A stretch of 64,000 bases of DNA from Pseudobdellovibrio sp031428275 (GTDB lineage Bacteria; Bdellovibrionota; Bdellovibrionia; Bdellovibrionales; Bdellovibrionaceae): the NCBI GenBank assembly GCA_031428275.1, contig JANPPC010000019.1, forward strand, positions 1-64,000, in the 5' to 3' direction. This document shows, piece by piece, positions 35,016 through 45,265 of this stretch. Below the pieces are notes generated by a model. That model had not been told where the DNA came from, ran no database searches, and worked only from the letters and a program-made list of their open reading frames with translations. Both the position numbers and the translations under genes were made by a program. Every line of letters begins with the position of its first letter. Position 1 is the first letter of the stretch.

Positions 35016-36710
35016 CTATCTACTTTCGCTCAAAAGCTGTTCAGCGTGAGCTAACGAAGTCTTCGTGATTTTTTCTCCAGAAATTAAACGTGCGATCTCT
35101 TCGATGCGACTTTTCGATTTTAATTCAGTTACATCCATCTGTACCGAATCTTTTTTATTGGTTTTCTGAATCGAGAAATGTACGTCTCCGTAGGCGGCCA
35201 CTTGCGGTAAATGCGTTACGCAAATAACTTGTTGGCCTTTAGCAATCGCTTTTAATTTGCGCCCGACTTTTTCAGCCGTATTACCAGATACGCCGGTATC
35301 GACTTCATCGAATAAGTAGGTGCGTGGATATTCTGATTGGCCCACTGATTTTTTAAGTGCCAATAAAATACGTGAAAGTTCACCACCCGAAGCTACTTTG
35401 GCGATCGGGCGCTTGGGGTCTTTCGTTGAAATCTGGCTGAGATATTCAACGTCGCTGTTGCCGGCTGAATTTAGATGTTCAAGTTTATTCGTCTGAATAA
35501 AAAATGAAACGCCCTTCATATTTAAATCTAATAACTCTTTATTAACGGTTTCAGAAAGCTTCTCGGCGGCTTTTAGGCGAGTCTTGTGAAGCTCTTCGGC
35601 CATTTTCTTTAATTCAAGCTCAAGTAAGCTGGCTTGTTTTTTTAAACCCTCGAGATGCTCGTCTGAATTTTCAAGCTCGGCGATCTCTTTTTTCATTTTT
35701 TGAAATATAATTTGAATTTCATTTAAATCGGGGCCGTATTTTTTTTGAATTTTACGAATCATGCTAAGGCGAGATTCTTTTTCTTCCATAGCCTCAGCGT
35801 CTAGCTGGTATTGGCTGAGGTCTTTGCGTAAAGAAAAGAAAGTATCTTCGATTAACGTACTGGCTTGATCTAAAGCTGACATTTTATCTGGTAAAGATGA
35901 ATCGATATTAGAAAGCTCTAGAGATTTTTTTTGAACCATCTTTAAGCGCGAAATCACAGAGTCTGTATCAGAAAATAAAATATCGTCGCATTCGTCGATA
36001 AATTTTAATACTTTGTGCGAGCTTTTCATTTTTTTGATTTCATCTTCAATCAACATATCCGTTTCAGGATCTAAATCTAACTTGTCTAGTTCGGCGAATT
36101 GAAATTTTAAAAAATCTAATTTCTGTGATTTATCTTGGGCTTGCTTTTCGAAAGTCGTTATGTCTGATTTAACTTTAGCCAGTTGTTCGTATTTAACTTC
36201 GTAGGTGTTACGCTTATCGAAGTGGCCTGCGTACTGGTCTAATAAATCTAGGTGGTAAGCTTTCGATAAAAGATTACGGTTATCATGTTGGCCCGTCATC
36301 TCGATCAAAGGGGCGCCGTTTCCGGTTACTTCGATCATGGGTGAAACCATGTCACGCAATTGGTGTAAAGTAGATAAGCTTCCGTTCAAGTATACTTTTG
36401 ACTTATCGCCCGACGCGATAACACGTTTGACGATTAAGGTGTTCTCAGAGGTATCAACGCCCGCAGCATTTAAGGCCTTTTTAATATCCGGTCGTTTACG
36501 TAGGTCGAATGAACCTTCAACCAGAGCCTGCTGCGAACCCGTACGGATGATATCAGCCGAAGCTTTTTCGCCCATCAATAAAGCTAAGCTTTTTAGCAGC
36601 ACTGATTTACCCGATCCCGTTTCGCCGGATAGAATGTTGAGGCCATTTTGAAATTCAATATGTAGGTGGTCAATAATCGCGAACTGCGAAACTTTAAGCT
36701 CCTGTAACAT
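35016..36710 (-). CDS. recN: DNA repair protein RecN
   Basis: A 564-residue SMC-like ATPase for double-strand-break repair. Walker A LSGETGSGKSVLLK at residues 27-40, a central coiled coil with many Lys/Glu heptads, the ABC signature VASGGELSRILLALK and Walker B YLFDEVDTGVSG. Start is the ATG at 36710, six bases after GGAG. It overlaps the nadK end by 17 bases, so the two are coupled; nadK-recN pairs are common in bacteria. Confidence 0.97.
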   Translation of the reverse strand: MLQELKVSQFAIIDHLHIEFQNGLNILSGETGSGKSVLLKSLALLMGEKASADIIRTGSQQALVEGSFDLRKRPDIKKALNAAGVDTSENTLIVKRVIASGDKSKVYLNGSLSTLHQLRDMVSPMIEVTGNGAPLIEMTGQHDNRNLLSKAYHLDLLDQYAGHFDKRNTYEVKYEQLAKVKSDITTFEKQAQDKSQKLDFLKFQFAELDKLDLDPETDMLIEDEIKKMKSSHKVLKFIDECDDILFSDTDSVISRLKMVQKKSLELSNIDSSLPDKMSALDQASTLIEDTFFSLRKDLSQYQLDAEAMEEKESRLSMIRKIQKKYGPDLNEIQIIFQKMKKEIAELENSDEHLEGLKKQASLLELELKKMAEELHKTRLKAAEKLSETVNKELLDLNMKGVSFFIQTNKLEHLNSAGNSDVEYLSQISTKDPKRPIAKVASGGELSRILLALKKSVGQSEYPRTYLFDEVDTGVSGNTAEKVGRKLKAIAKGQQVICVTHLPQVAAYGDVHFSIQKTNKKDSVQMDVTELKSKSRIEEIARLISGEKITKTSLAHAEQLLSESR

Positions 36711-37590
36711 AGCGGTCTCCAAATTTAAGTTTGTCTTTAAGTAGAGCAAAGAAATTATGGTTTGGTTTACGAATCATCAAATGATCGACCTGATTACGAG
36801 TAATCGTCACTTCATCTTCGTGCGAAAGTTCTAAAACGTTTTGGCCATCAATAATTAAAACCGCCATAGCGGTTTGGCTATCAATACGTAAAACTAATTT
36901 TTTATTATCCGGAAAAATTAACGGACGAGTTGTTAAAGAATGCGGAGCCACCGGAGTAACAACAATCGCGTTCACTTCGGGGTGTAAGATCGGGCCACCA
37001 GCGGCTAGGTTATAGGCTGTCGATCCTGTTGGTGAAGATATAATTAAACCATCGGCCTTAATGTGATTAACGGCCGCATTATCGAAATGCAAAGAGGTGC
37101 TAATTAATTGCGAATAAGAGCCGCGCTCGATCACAATGTCGTTCAATGCGTCGAACGATAAACGTTTGCCCGATTTTTGTTTTACTTGTGTGTGAAGGCG
37201 ACTGCGTGAATGCACGACCATATTGTTTTTCAATGTTTGATCTACGGTTGCAAATAAATTATCAATCGTATGGGCCGTAAGAAAACCAAGGTAACCCATA
37301 TTGAATCCCAGAATCGGAACGGGGTGCCCCTTCAGTAAACGCACGGCCCGCAAATAAGTTCCGTCCCCACCTAATACGATTACTAACGCCATTTCTTTTA
37401 GGTCGTTCGAACTGACTAAAAGTTGAGTACCGGCAATTTGCTTTTGCTCAGGCGCGGTGAACACTTTGTAACGCTTGGCTTTAAGCTTCGTTGCAAGCTG
37501 CTTTGACATTTTGACGGCGGCCGGGGAATGAAGGCGATATACGATCGCAATCTTTTTATTCCCCTTAAGTGTTAGTTTTCGCTCTTTCAT
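36694..37590 (-). CDS. nadK: NAD kinase
   Basis: A 298-residue ATP-NAD kinase making NADP. The GGDGT motif is at residues 74-78 (VLGGDGTYLRAVRLL), and the substrate site is SSPTGSTAYNLAAGGPILHP. Length is normal. Its ATG overlaps the TGA of the M3 peptidase gene by four bases, and recN starts inside its 3' end: an M3 peptidase-nadK-recN operon. Confidence 0.97.
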   Translation of the reverse strand: MKERKLTLKGNKKIAIVYRLHSPAAVKMSKQLATKLKAKRYKVFTAPEQKQIAGTQLLVSSNDLKEMALVIVLGGDGTYLRAVRLLKGHPVPILGFNMGYLGFLTAHTIDNLFATVDQTLKNNMVVHSRSRLHTQVKQKSGKRLSFDALNDIVIERGSYSQLISTSLHFDNAAVNHIKADGLIISSPTGSTAYNLAAGGPILHPEVNAIVVTPVAPHSLTTRPLIFPDNKKLVLRIDSQTAMAVLIIDGQNVLELSHEDEVTITRNQVDHLMIRKPNHNFFALLKDKLKFGDRYVTGA

Positions 37591-39635
37591 AATAATCCGT
37601 TACGGCGAAGTAAAGAATCTGGATCTGGCTCGCGACCACGAAATTCTTTGTAAAGATCCATCGGGTGCGAAGTTCCGCCGCGGCTTAAGATGCTGTTTTT
37701 AAATTTTTCGGCCACTTCAACGTTGTATAGGCCTTCTTCTTTAAAATATTCAAACGCATCGGCATCTAGTACCGCAGCCCAGTGATACGAATAGTATCCG
37801 GCCGCGTAACCACCGCCAAAAATATGACCAAAACTAACCGAAGAATTTGTTCCGGGTTCTTTTGGTAATAGGCGAGTAATTGCTGTTGAGTCCGTTTCGA
37901 ATTGATCAACGTCTTTGATTTGATCAGGTTTTGTTGTGTACCACTTCATATCTAGCCAAGCAAACTGCACCTGGCGCAAAGTCATCCAGCCTGACTGAAA
38001 AAGTGAAGACTTTTTAATTTTTTCAACAAGTTCGGCCGGGATAGGTTCATTTGTTTCGTAGTGACGGGCAAATAAATCAAGCCCCTCTTTCTCTTCGGTC
38101 CAATTTTCCATGATCTGCGACGGCAGCTCTACGAAATCCCAAAATACATTCGTTCCCGCTAATGTGCGGTATTTACAATGTGAAAGCAAACCGTGCAATG
38201 CATGACCGAACTCATGAAAAAGTGTCCGTACTTCATCGTAAGATAAAAGCGAAGGCTTGGTCGCCGTTGGCTTTGTAAAGTTACAAACAATGCTCACGTG
38301 CGGGCGCATAACCACTTGCGAGTACATGCCTTGTTCGCGGTAGCTCGTCATCCAAGCGCCACCTTTTTTAGTCTCGCGCGGGAAGAAGTCCATGTAGAAT
38401 AGACCAATGTATTCGTTTGTCTTCTCGTGATAAACTTCAAAAGTTTTAACATCAGGATGATAAACCGGGATATTTGTCACAGGCTTAAACGTCAATTGAA
38501 AAAGGCGACGTGAATGTTCAAATACACCTTCGATCACGTTTTCTAATTTAAAGTACGGGCGAAGTTCTTCTTCGTTAAACGCGTATTTTTCTTCTTTTAG
38601 TTTTTCTGAATAATATGCGAAGTCCCAGGGTTTGATCTCGGTTGCGCCATCAATTTTTTTAGCAAAGTCTTGCACTTCTTTCAAGTCATTCAGGGCTGCT
38701 TTTTTCGCTGGCTCCATTAAACGCTTTAAGAACGCGAAAACAGTTTCTTCGTTTTGCGCCATACGTTCTTCTAAAACGTATTCAGCGTAATCTTTGAAAC
38801 CAAGTAACTGCGCACGTTGATATTTTAAGTTCACAATTTTTTTAATAACGTCGCGGTTATCAAATTCGCCACCGAAAGCTTTCGATGAAGAAGCGCGCCA
38901 TAATTGTTCACGTAGTTCACGACGAGACGAATATGTTAGGAAAGGAATCAGCGACGGGGCTTGCAGATTAAAAAGCCATTTGCCTTTTTTCGCTTTTTGT
39001 TCGGCAGACATAGCTGCCGCTTCGCGCACGCCTTCTGGCAAGCCCGCTAGGTCGGCTTCATTATCGATCCATAATTCGAAAGCGTTGGTTGCTTTTAAAA
39101 CATTTTCAGAGAACTGCGGGCTAAGCACCGAAAGATCTTGATCTAATTTTCGTAGTTCATTCTTTTTATCCGTCGTAAGTAAGGCCCCGTTGCGCGAAAA
39201 GTCTTTATAAAGTTTTTCGGTTAAACGCAAGTCTTCGCCTTTTAAGTTAAGCTTTGTGCGGTTATCATAAACGAATTTAATTTGTTGAAAAATTTGATCG
39301 TCTAAAGAAACGTCTGAAGAAAACGCCGATAAAATCGGAGAAATTTTTTGCGCTAAAGCTTGGTGCGCATCGTTCGCTTCGGCTGAAAACAAATTAAAAT
39401 AGATACCAGAAATACGATCAACTTTTTCAGAAGCCAGCTCGAGCGCTAGAATTGTATTTTCGAAGGTAACTTCTTTCTGGGCCTTAATAGCTGCGATATT
39501 AGCTTTAGCTTCGGTGATCGCGGCCTCGATGGCTGGCATGTAGTCTTCAACTTTGATCTGGTCGAACGGGACGGCCCCATCTTTAAGGGTTGAATTTTGT
39601 AATAGAATGCTGTCGGTTTGTGTTGCTTGTGTCAT
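37587..39635 (-). CDS. M3-family zinc oligopeptidase (oligopeptidase A / dipeptidyl carboxypeptidase type)
   Basis: A 682-residue metallopeptidase. The zinc motif is LFHEFGHALHGLLSH at about residue 470, followed by ENWTEE with the third ligand and FGGGYAAGYYSYHWA near the end. Length is nearly the same as E. coli PrlC (680) and Dcp (681); HALHG is closer to Dcp, but I cannot separate the two by eye. No signal peptide, so it is cytoplasmic and degrades peptides. GGAG precedes the ATG by six bases. First gene of the operon with nadK and recN. Confidence 0.93.
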   Translation of the reverse strand: MTQATQTDSILLQNSTLKDGAVPFDQIKVEDYMPAIEAAITEAKANIAAIKAQKEVTFENTILALELASEKVDRISGIYFNLFSAEANDAHQALAQKISPILSAFSSDVSLDDQIFQQIKFVYDNRTKLNLKGEDLRLTEKLYKDFSRNGALLTTDKKNELRKLDQDLSVLSPQFSENVLKATNAFELWIDNEADLAGLPEGVREAAAMSAEQKAKKGKWLFNLQAPSLIPFLTYSSRRELREQLWRASSSKAFGGEFDNRDVIKKIVNLKYQRAQLLGFKDYAEYVLEERMAQNEETVFAFLKRLMEPAKKAALNDLKEVQDFAKKIDGATEIKPWDFAYYSEKLKEEKYAFNEEELRPYFKLENVIEGVFEHSRRLFQLTFKPVTNIPVYHPDVKTFEVYHEKTNEYIGLFYMDFFPRETKKGGAWMTSYREQGMYSQVVMRPHVSIVCNFTKPTATKPSLLSYDEVRTLFHEFGHALHGLLSHCKYRTLAGTNVFWDFVELPSQIMENWTEEKEGLDLFARHYETNEPIPAELVEKIKKSSLFQSGWMTLRQVQFAWLDMKWYTTKPDQIKDVDQFETDSTAITRLLPKEPGTNSSVSFGHIFGGGYAAGYYSYHWAAVLDADAFEYFKEEGLYNVEVAEKFKNSILSRGGTSHPMDLYKEFRGREPDPDSLLRRNGLL

Positions 39636-39697
39636 ATGAAACTCCGGGGGATCTACCCTAGGAATTTCATATCATGACGGAGAAAAACTGTCAGGAA

Positions 39698-40121
39698 TTA
39701 CTTCAATTTACACTCAGCGCGAAACGGAATTCCTTGCACGGTTAAGGTCGATTGCGGACCAGTTAGGCCAGCAGCAATTGTAAGGCTGTATACGCGCCCA
39801 GAAGACAGTGCCTTTAGACGAACGAGTGTTACCTCTTGAGCTCCTAAGCTTCGGGGGGCGTACTTACGAGCCGTCCCAAGCGTGCTTAAAACGAGGGGTT
39901 CACTCATGGCTGTGTTTGTTCCGGCCATTTGCGTAGTTAACGACATTTCGCCAGAGGCCATGCTTTTGTCGGTGATTTCGATGGTACCTACAACGCCAAA
40001 ACGATTGATACCCGCAGTTTCTTCTGTCGTGCACTCAACGCTTCTGACCGTGGTTGCCGCCAGCACCGCTGCAGAGGCTAAAAGATTCGCTAAAAAAAAA
40101 GGCGGTGGTTTTTAAAGCCAT
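39698..40121 (-). CDS. Small secreted protein with a nine-T tract breaking the signal peptide
   Basis: The frame ending at 39698 is open from 40066 (GTG), but that start cuts off the signal peptide. A better ATG at 40121 reads MALKTTAFF, then a run of nine T (40092-40100) puts it out of frame. With eight T the frame is continuous and gives a normal signal peptide (MALKTTAFFLANLLASAAVL then AATTV) and a 140-residue secreted protein with two cysteines and beta-rich sequence. No family recognised. Either a homopolymer sequencing error or slippage-based phase variation. It follows the Tyr/Gly-rich lipoprotein gene by five bases. Confidence 0.65.
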
Positions 40122-40126
40122 TTCTT

Positions 40127-40744
40127 TTACCGATACGTCTGGTTGTAGTTAGAGTTCGTCGTTGTACTATTTGCTACGCAAAGACCTAGACGCGAACTAG
40201 CCGCAGAAACGCGGCACGTGTAGCCAGTCGCGCAGGTGTTAGCTTGATCAACTAAACACGACTGCACAATACCGTTGTAACAAGAGTTCGACGGGTTTAC
40301 GCCCACGTTGCTAATTTGCGGAGTGCTTGTCCAGTGCGTATTGCTTGCGCCCATTTGAAAGTACGCGTAGCCGTAACCATAGAGCTGGTTTGATTGAACG
40401 CAACCAAGACCCGCATAGTTATTATAAGTCGGTGTTGAACCCGCTGGGCAGTTGCATAGATTCGAGTAATTATTAACCTGGTAACCGTTATTGTAACCGC
40501 CAGTATAACCGTAGCCAATACCGCCGCCGTAGTTTCCGTTATAGTACCCGCCGCCATAATTTTGGTAAGGATTGTATTGGTAAAACCCTGCGTTTTGCTG
40601 GTAGAGATTCGGTTGGCACAAAGCTGGGTTTGTAACACAATCGGCGCTCATGTCTGGTACACGTGCGGTATCTTGATTTGCTTTTTGACATGCCGACATC
40701 GCGATAACGACTAATGCGATGTAAACCAAAAATACTGTTTTCAC
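40127..40744 (-). CDS. Tyr/Gly/Asn-rich lipoprotein
   Basis: A 205-residue lipoprotein: signal peptide with lipobox IAMSAC (Cys19, Gln at +2, so outer-membrane sorting is expected). Residues about 50-95 are a Tyr/Gly/Asn-rich low-complexity run resembling prion-like or elastic sequence. The C-terminal half has eight cysteines, likely in disulfides. GTG start with GGAG nine bases upstream. No family recognised. Co-directional with the small secreted protein after it. Confidence 0.72.
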   Translation of the reverse strand: MKTVFLVYIALVVIAMSACQKANQDTARVPDMSADCVTNPALCQPNLYQQNAGFYQYNPYQNYGGGYYNGNYGGGIGYGYTGGYNNGYQVNNYSNLCNCPAGSTPTYNNYAGLGCVQSNQLYGYGYAYFQMGASNTHWTSTPQISNVGVNPSNSCYNGIVQSCLVDQANTCATGYTCRVSAASSRLGLCVANSTTTNSNYNQTYR

Positions 40745-40891
40745 GATTTCTCCTATTCACTTCAATAATAAAAATGAGTGCACAAAGAAATCTATTCACG
40801 TTTGAGTCCAAATTGTAACAAGACGAGACGCATGTGTATTTAACTTGAGACGTTTAGGGATGTGTAACTATTCGACACGTGCCCTAAAATG

Positions 40892-42616
40892 TTATTCGTA
40901 TATTTCGGCTAGGGTGTCGGCATAGCGCTGTTCTAAGAACTTGCGTTTTACTTTAAGTGACGGAGTCAAAGAACCGTTTTCAACGGTCCAGGGCTCGTTA
41001 GTGATTTCAAATTTTTTAATAGATTCAAAGCTAGCTAATTTTGAATTAACCGCTTGAATGTGTTTTTGAATTCTAATTTTCAGGGCCGGGTGCTGATAAA
41101 GATCATTGAAGTCTGTAAAGCTAATTTGTTGAGAATCGGCCCAACTTTTGATTTGCGCTTCATCAATCGAAATTAATGCTGAGATAAACTTTTTTTGGTC
41201 GCCGTGAATGAGCACCTGAGAGACAATCGGGTCTTCTTTAACCATCCCCTCAAGCTTTTGCGGCGCTACATATTTGCCGCCGGCCGTTTTAATCAGATCT
41301 TTTTTACGGTCGGTGATTTTTAGAAAGCCGCGCTCGGTGAATTCACCGATGTCGCCGGTGGCAAAGTAGCCATCGATGATTGACGCTGCCGTCGCTTCAG
41401 GATTTTTATAATATTCGATCAAGCACTTTTTGCTTTTGACTAAGATTTCGCCATCAGCCGCAAATTTAATTTTAACATCACCGATTGGCTTACCCACGGT
41501 GCCGGGTTGGTTATTCAGTGGTTGATTTACGGCGATCGCCGCAAAAGTTTCGGTCAAACCATAGCCTTCTAAAATATTAATTCCACAACTTGAAAAGAAA
41601 TCGGCCAGTTGAGGGCTTAAGGGGGCCCCGCCACTAACGGCAAACTGTAACTTACCGCCAAAAGCTTTATGAATTGGCGAAAAGACAATCTTGCTAAGCG
41701 CTTCATATTTTAAAATAAGGCTCCAGGGGATTGATTGCTTCGTTCGTCTTAGTAGGTGAACTTCTTTTGCGTAATCAATTGCCGTTGCAAATAGTTTTTG
41801 CTTAAGAGCATTAGTTTCGATCTGGGCCATGATGCCCGAATAGACTTTTTCAAAAATTCGGGGTACCGCGATCAAAAAATCAGGGCTGACTTCAACCATA
41901 TTAGCTTTAATATTTTCGATTGATTCGGCATAGGCGATCGTGTGACCTACATACAAACTTCCAAAATGCTCGATTCGGCCCAGTACGTGCGCGAAAGGCA
42001 AAAAAGTCAGACATTTGTTTTCGGCTTTAATTCCGAATAGGTCGAATGATTCTTTGACCTCTGAAATAATAGCTTCGTGCAACAGCACCGCCCCCTTGGG
42101 CTGACCGGTCGTGCCAGAAGTGTAAACGATCGTCGCGATATCTTTAGAGTTAATTTTATTTGCAGAGGCTAAAAAATGACTTCGTTGTTCATCATCGATT
42201 ATCTCTTCAAATTCAACTTCTTCAATGATGATAAAGACGGGGTTATTGACTAGCTTTTCTTTTATCCGCAGAACTTGTTCGTATTCGTTTGCGCCATCGA
42301 CGAATAAAATTTTAATTTCAGATTGATTAATTATAAATATAAGATCATCGTCACTTAAGTTTGGGTACATCGGCACAGATACGCCCTGCGAGCCTAGAAT
42401 AGCTAAATCTAGAACCGCCCACTCCCAGCGGGTTGAAGCCATAATTCCAACATGATCTTTCTTAGTAAATTTATTTTTTTTTAAGACTTCTGCTGCTGCG
42501 ACGATTCTATCGAGATAGTCATGCCAAGTGATTCTTCGCCATTCGTGATTTTTTTTAAATTCTACGGCGATACCTGAGTTATTCTCTTTATCTTTTAGCC
42601 AATTTGCGATGGTCAT
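40892..42616 (-). CDS. Long-chain acyl-CoA synthetase (AMP-forming)
   Basis: A 574-residue adenylate-forming enzyme. The ATP loop is TIVYTSGTTGQPKGAVLL (about residue 160), core GYGLTETFAAIAVNQP, then YFATGDIGEFTERGFLKI and DRKKDLIKTAGGKYVAP, matching long-chain fatty acyl-CoA ligases (COG1022 type). No signal peptide. Its Shine-Dalgarno lies at the 3' end of the kinase gene, eight bases apart, so the two are co-transcribed. Supplies acyl-CoA; it could feed the type III polyketide synthase elsewhere in the window, but this is only inference. Confidence 0.93.
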   Translation of the reverse strand: MTIANWLKDKENNSGIAVEFKKNHEWRRITWHDYLDRIVAAAEVLKKNKFTKKDHVGIMASTRWEWAVLDLAILGSQGVSVPMYPNLSDDDLIFIINQSEIKILFVDGANEYEQVLRIKEKLVNNPVFIIIEEVEFEEIIDDEQRSHFLASANKINSKDIATIVYTSGTTGQPKGAVLLHEAIISEVKESFDLFGIKAENKCLTFLPFAHVLGRIEHFGSLYVGHTIAYAESIENIKANMVEVSPDFLIAVPRIFEKVYSGIMAQIETNALKQKLFATAIDYAKEVHLLRRTKQSIPWSLILKYEALSKIVFSPIHKAFGGKLQFAVSGGAPLSPQLADFFSSCGINILEGYGLTETFAAIAVNQPLNNQPGTVGKPIGDVKIKFAADGEILVKSKKCLIEYYKNPEATAASIIDGYFATGDIGEFTERGFLKITDRKKDLIKTAGGKYVAPQKLEGMVKEDPIVSQVLIHGDQKKFISALISIDEAQIKSWADSQQISFTDFNDLYQHPALKIRIQKHIQAVNSKLASFESIKKFEITNEPWTVENGSLTPSLKVKRKFLEQRYADTLAEIYE

Positions 42617-42623
42617 TTTTTGT

Positions 42624-44528
42624 CTATTTCCTAGTTTTACGTTGCGAGCGACCCAAAATTAATTCAACGTTATAACTTTCGCCGGCCTTAGCTTTCAAGC
42701 GAACTTCGTCGGAAATTTTAGTGATTGGATTGTAAGCGGTTATAACGGTTTCGTTTTGCGCAACAATCGGGTACCTCAATACCGGAATTTTTTCACTTAA
42801 CTCTTTATCGTTAACATAAATCTTTGTCGTCGGTCCGCCATTTGATAAATAGATATTTAAATAGGCCGCTTGGGCTGTAGCCTGAAGGGTTACGCTTAGG
42901 TTGCCGGTTTCGGAATACTTTTGCACGGTTTGATATTCAAGGTAGCCTTCTTTTCGAAATATGAACTGAGAATCTTTGTTTGCAGTTACCGAAATAATGG
43001 CTGGAGTTTTGTAGCCGGTTTCGCGCCCGTCTAAATAAATTGTAGCCTCGGACGGCGAGCTGCTGACCGAAACTTTGACTGATGCCGTAGCGGCCATTTC
43101 AATTTGTCCGCGAATTTGCGCGGTGGTGCGCTTCGGAATTTTATTTGCTGCAACTTGCGATACGGGAACAGAGTAATAGTTTTTATAGCCCCAAAACCCT
43201 CCTCCGACTAAGATCGAAAGAATTAAAGCTTTTAGACCCAACTCTACAAAATCACCAAATCCAGAACTTGGTGGGTAATATAAATTTTGGGTTACACGTG
43301 TTGCATTAATATTAGTATTCGAATTCCTATTCGGATTCGAGCCGACCATTGTACCTGAAGTACGAACTTTGTTGCTGGCGACATTTGCGTTAAATAAGCC
43401 CTCGAGGTTTATTTTTATCTGATTAACTGACTGAGGGCTAGGTGTCGGTCCGGGCGAACTGCTTAAGGGTAAGTTTTTTGGTGTCGGCGGTAAGTTAGGT
43501 TCATTACTTTTTTGTAATGTAACTGGGGGCATCGTTACGGTATCTTGTGAAACTTCTGCTCGCGAAAAGTGTACAAGTTTTTCACGACCTTCAGTAAAAG
43601 CACCTTTAAAGCTATCCTTAATAAATGTACTGAAGTCATGTGACGAGAAATCGGGAAATTGGGTATTTAAAAAACGATTTAAATCGCGATGTAAATTTGC
43701 GGCCGTCTGGTAACGAACGTTACGATCTTTCGCTAGAGCTTTCATTACGATTCGTTCAAGCTCAGGTGGAACAGTCGGATTTACCTTACGAATAGATGGT
43801 ATTTGACAGTCGCGAACTTTTCTTAAAATGGCGGCTTCATTACTTCCGGTGAAAAGACGATCGTTTGCTAGAAGCTCCCACAAGACAATTCCTAATGCGA
43901 AAACATCAGTGCGCGGATCAATCGGCGCTCCTTCGGCTTGTTCAGGGCTCATGTAACCGAACTTTCCTTTTAAAGTTCCGGCTTTAGTTTCTTCTTGTTC
44001 GGTTTCGGCTTTAGCAATTCCGAAGTCGATGACTTTAACTTCACCTTCAAAAGAAACCATAATATTCTGCGGGCTCATATCACGATGAGTAATATTCAAG
44101 GGTCGTCCTGATTTTGAATCGGTACAGCGATGCGCGTGGTCTAAACCAGCGGCCACCTCTTTAACCATAAATAGTGCCTGATCAATACTAAAACTTTTGT
44201 TGGTACGTTTTAATTCATTGATGATTTGGCGTAAATTTTTACCCTCGACGTAGTCCATGACTAAGAAAAACTGCTCTTTTTCAATTCCGAAATCGAAGAT
44301 AGAAACGACGTTACTGTGATTTAAATTGATCGCGACGTTAGCTTCTTCTTTAAACATGGCAACGAAATCTTCGTTCGTTGAAAACTGGGGTAAAATGCGC
44401 TTGATGGCAAAGAACTTGTTTAGGCCGTTAGCCGCTGCCGACTTTGATAGATAAACTTCGGCCATACCGCCCGCAGCAATTTTCTCTAATAGTAGATATT
44501 TACCAAATTGCTCGTACTTTGCAGACAT
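42624..44528 (-). CDS. Membrane Ser/Thr protein kinase with PEGA domains
   Basis: A 634-residue receptor-like kinase. Kinase motifs: glycine loop AAGGMAEVYLSK, Lys43 in AIKRI, HRD at 148-150 in ITHRDMSPQNIMV, DFG at 168-170 and YMSPEQAEG; all catalytic residues present. A Pro/Ser/Asn-rich linker is followed by a membrane helix (LGLKALILSILVGGGFW) and two PEGA-like repeats, the clearest SPSEATIYLDGRETGYKTP, in the periplasm. PEGA domains bind envelope components in this class of kinases. Start taken at ATG 44528; an earlier in-frame start at 44606 adds 26 residues. Divergent from coaE. Confidence 0.92.
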   Translation of the reverse strand: MSAKYEQFGKYLLLEKIAAGGMAEVYLSKSAAANGLNKFFAIKRILPQFSTNEDFVAMFKEEANVAINLNHSNVVSIFDFGIEKEQFFLVMDYVEGKNLRQIINELKRTNKSFSIDQALFMVKEVAAGLDHAHRCTDSKSGRPLNITHRDMSPQNIMVSFEGEVKVIDFGIAKAETEQEETKAGTLKGKFGYMSPEQAEGAPIDPRTDVFALGIVLWELLANDRLFTGSNEAAILRKVRDCQIPSIRKVNPTVPPELERIVMKALAKDRNVRYQTAANLHRDLNRFLNTQFPDFSSHDFSTFIKDSFKGAFTEGREKLVHFSRAEVSQDTVTMPPVTLQKSNEPNLPPTPKNLPLSSSPGPTPSPQSVNQIKINLEGLFNANVASNKVRTSGTMVGSNPNRNSNTNINATRVTQNLYYPPSSGFGDFVELGLKALILSILVGGGFWGYKNYYSVPVSQVAANKIPKRTTAQIRGQIEMAATASVKVSVSSSPSEATIYLDGRETGYKTPAIISVTANKDSQFIFRKEGYLEYQTVQKYSETGNLSVTLQATAQAAYLNIYLSNGGPTTKIYVNDKELSEKIPVLRYPIVAQNETVITAYNPITKISDEVRLKAKAGESYNVELILGRSQRKTRK

Positions 44529-44610
44529 GCCCGTGTTCGCTCCTGTTTTTAGTGACGGCTTTATAAAACATCGGTTTAATGATAGACATTCTTGAAGGAG
44601 AATCACCCGA

Positions 44611-45204
44611 ATGAAATGGATAGGACTGACCGGAAGTATTGCAACCGGAAAATCAACGGCGAAGAAACTGATCGAAGGTCTAGGTTATCCGGTCATTGAT
44701 GCCGACGTCATCGCGCACCAAGTTTCTGAGAAAGAGACCGAAGGCTTGCGTCAAATCGTGTCTCAATTTGGTATTGATATTTTAAATTCAGATCAGTCGC
44801 TTGATCGCAAAAAATTAGGCTCACTGATTTTTAATGATACTAACCTTAGATTAAAACTTGAAGCCATTTTGCACCCACTGATTCAGGTTGAAGTTCAGAA
44901 ATTAAAAGCCCAGTGCGCAAACGCCGGGCACGCCGTATGTTTCTATGATATTCCGTTATTATTCGAAAAAAACTTGAAGCACTTATTTGATCTAGTGGTC
45001 TTGGTCTGGTGCGAGCAAGAACAGCAGTTAAACCGATTAATGACCCGCAATCAGTTATCGGTTGAACAAGCGATGGCGCGCATTAACTCGCAGACTTCGA
45101 TGTGTGAAAAGGTTCGTGGGTCTGATCGCTGCATTGATAATTCGACCGATCTAGCCAGTCTAGAAATTCAAATTAATTATCTGATTAAAACTTTAGTCCA
45201 GTAA
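44611..45204 (+). CDS. coaE: Dephospho-CoA kinase
   Basis: A 197-residue P-loop kinase for the last step of coenzyme A synthesis. P-loop GLTGSIATGKSTAKKL (residues 5-20), DADVIAH, FYDIPLLFEKNL and the VWCEQEQQLNRL lid segment are typical. GAAGGAG lies twelve bases before the ATG. Single gene between the divergent kinase and the barrel cluster. Confidence 0.97.
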   Translation: MKWIGLTGSIATGKSTAKKLIEGLGYPVIDADVIAHQVSEKETEGLRQIVSQFGIDILNSDQSLDRKKLGSLIFNDTNLRLKLEAILHPLIQVEVQKLKAQCANAGHAVCFYDIPLLFEKNLKHLFDLVVLVWCEQEQQLNRLMTRNQLSVEQAMARINSQTSMCEKVRGSDRCIDNSTDLASLEIQINYLIKTLVQ

Positions 45205-45265
45205 TTGGCTAGAAGTGTCTCAACCTGACTCAAGCAAATTCATATTTCGACCGAAAAGTTAGCAT

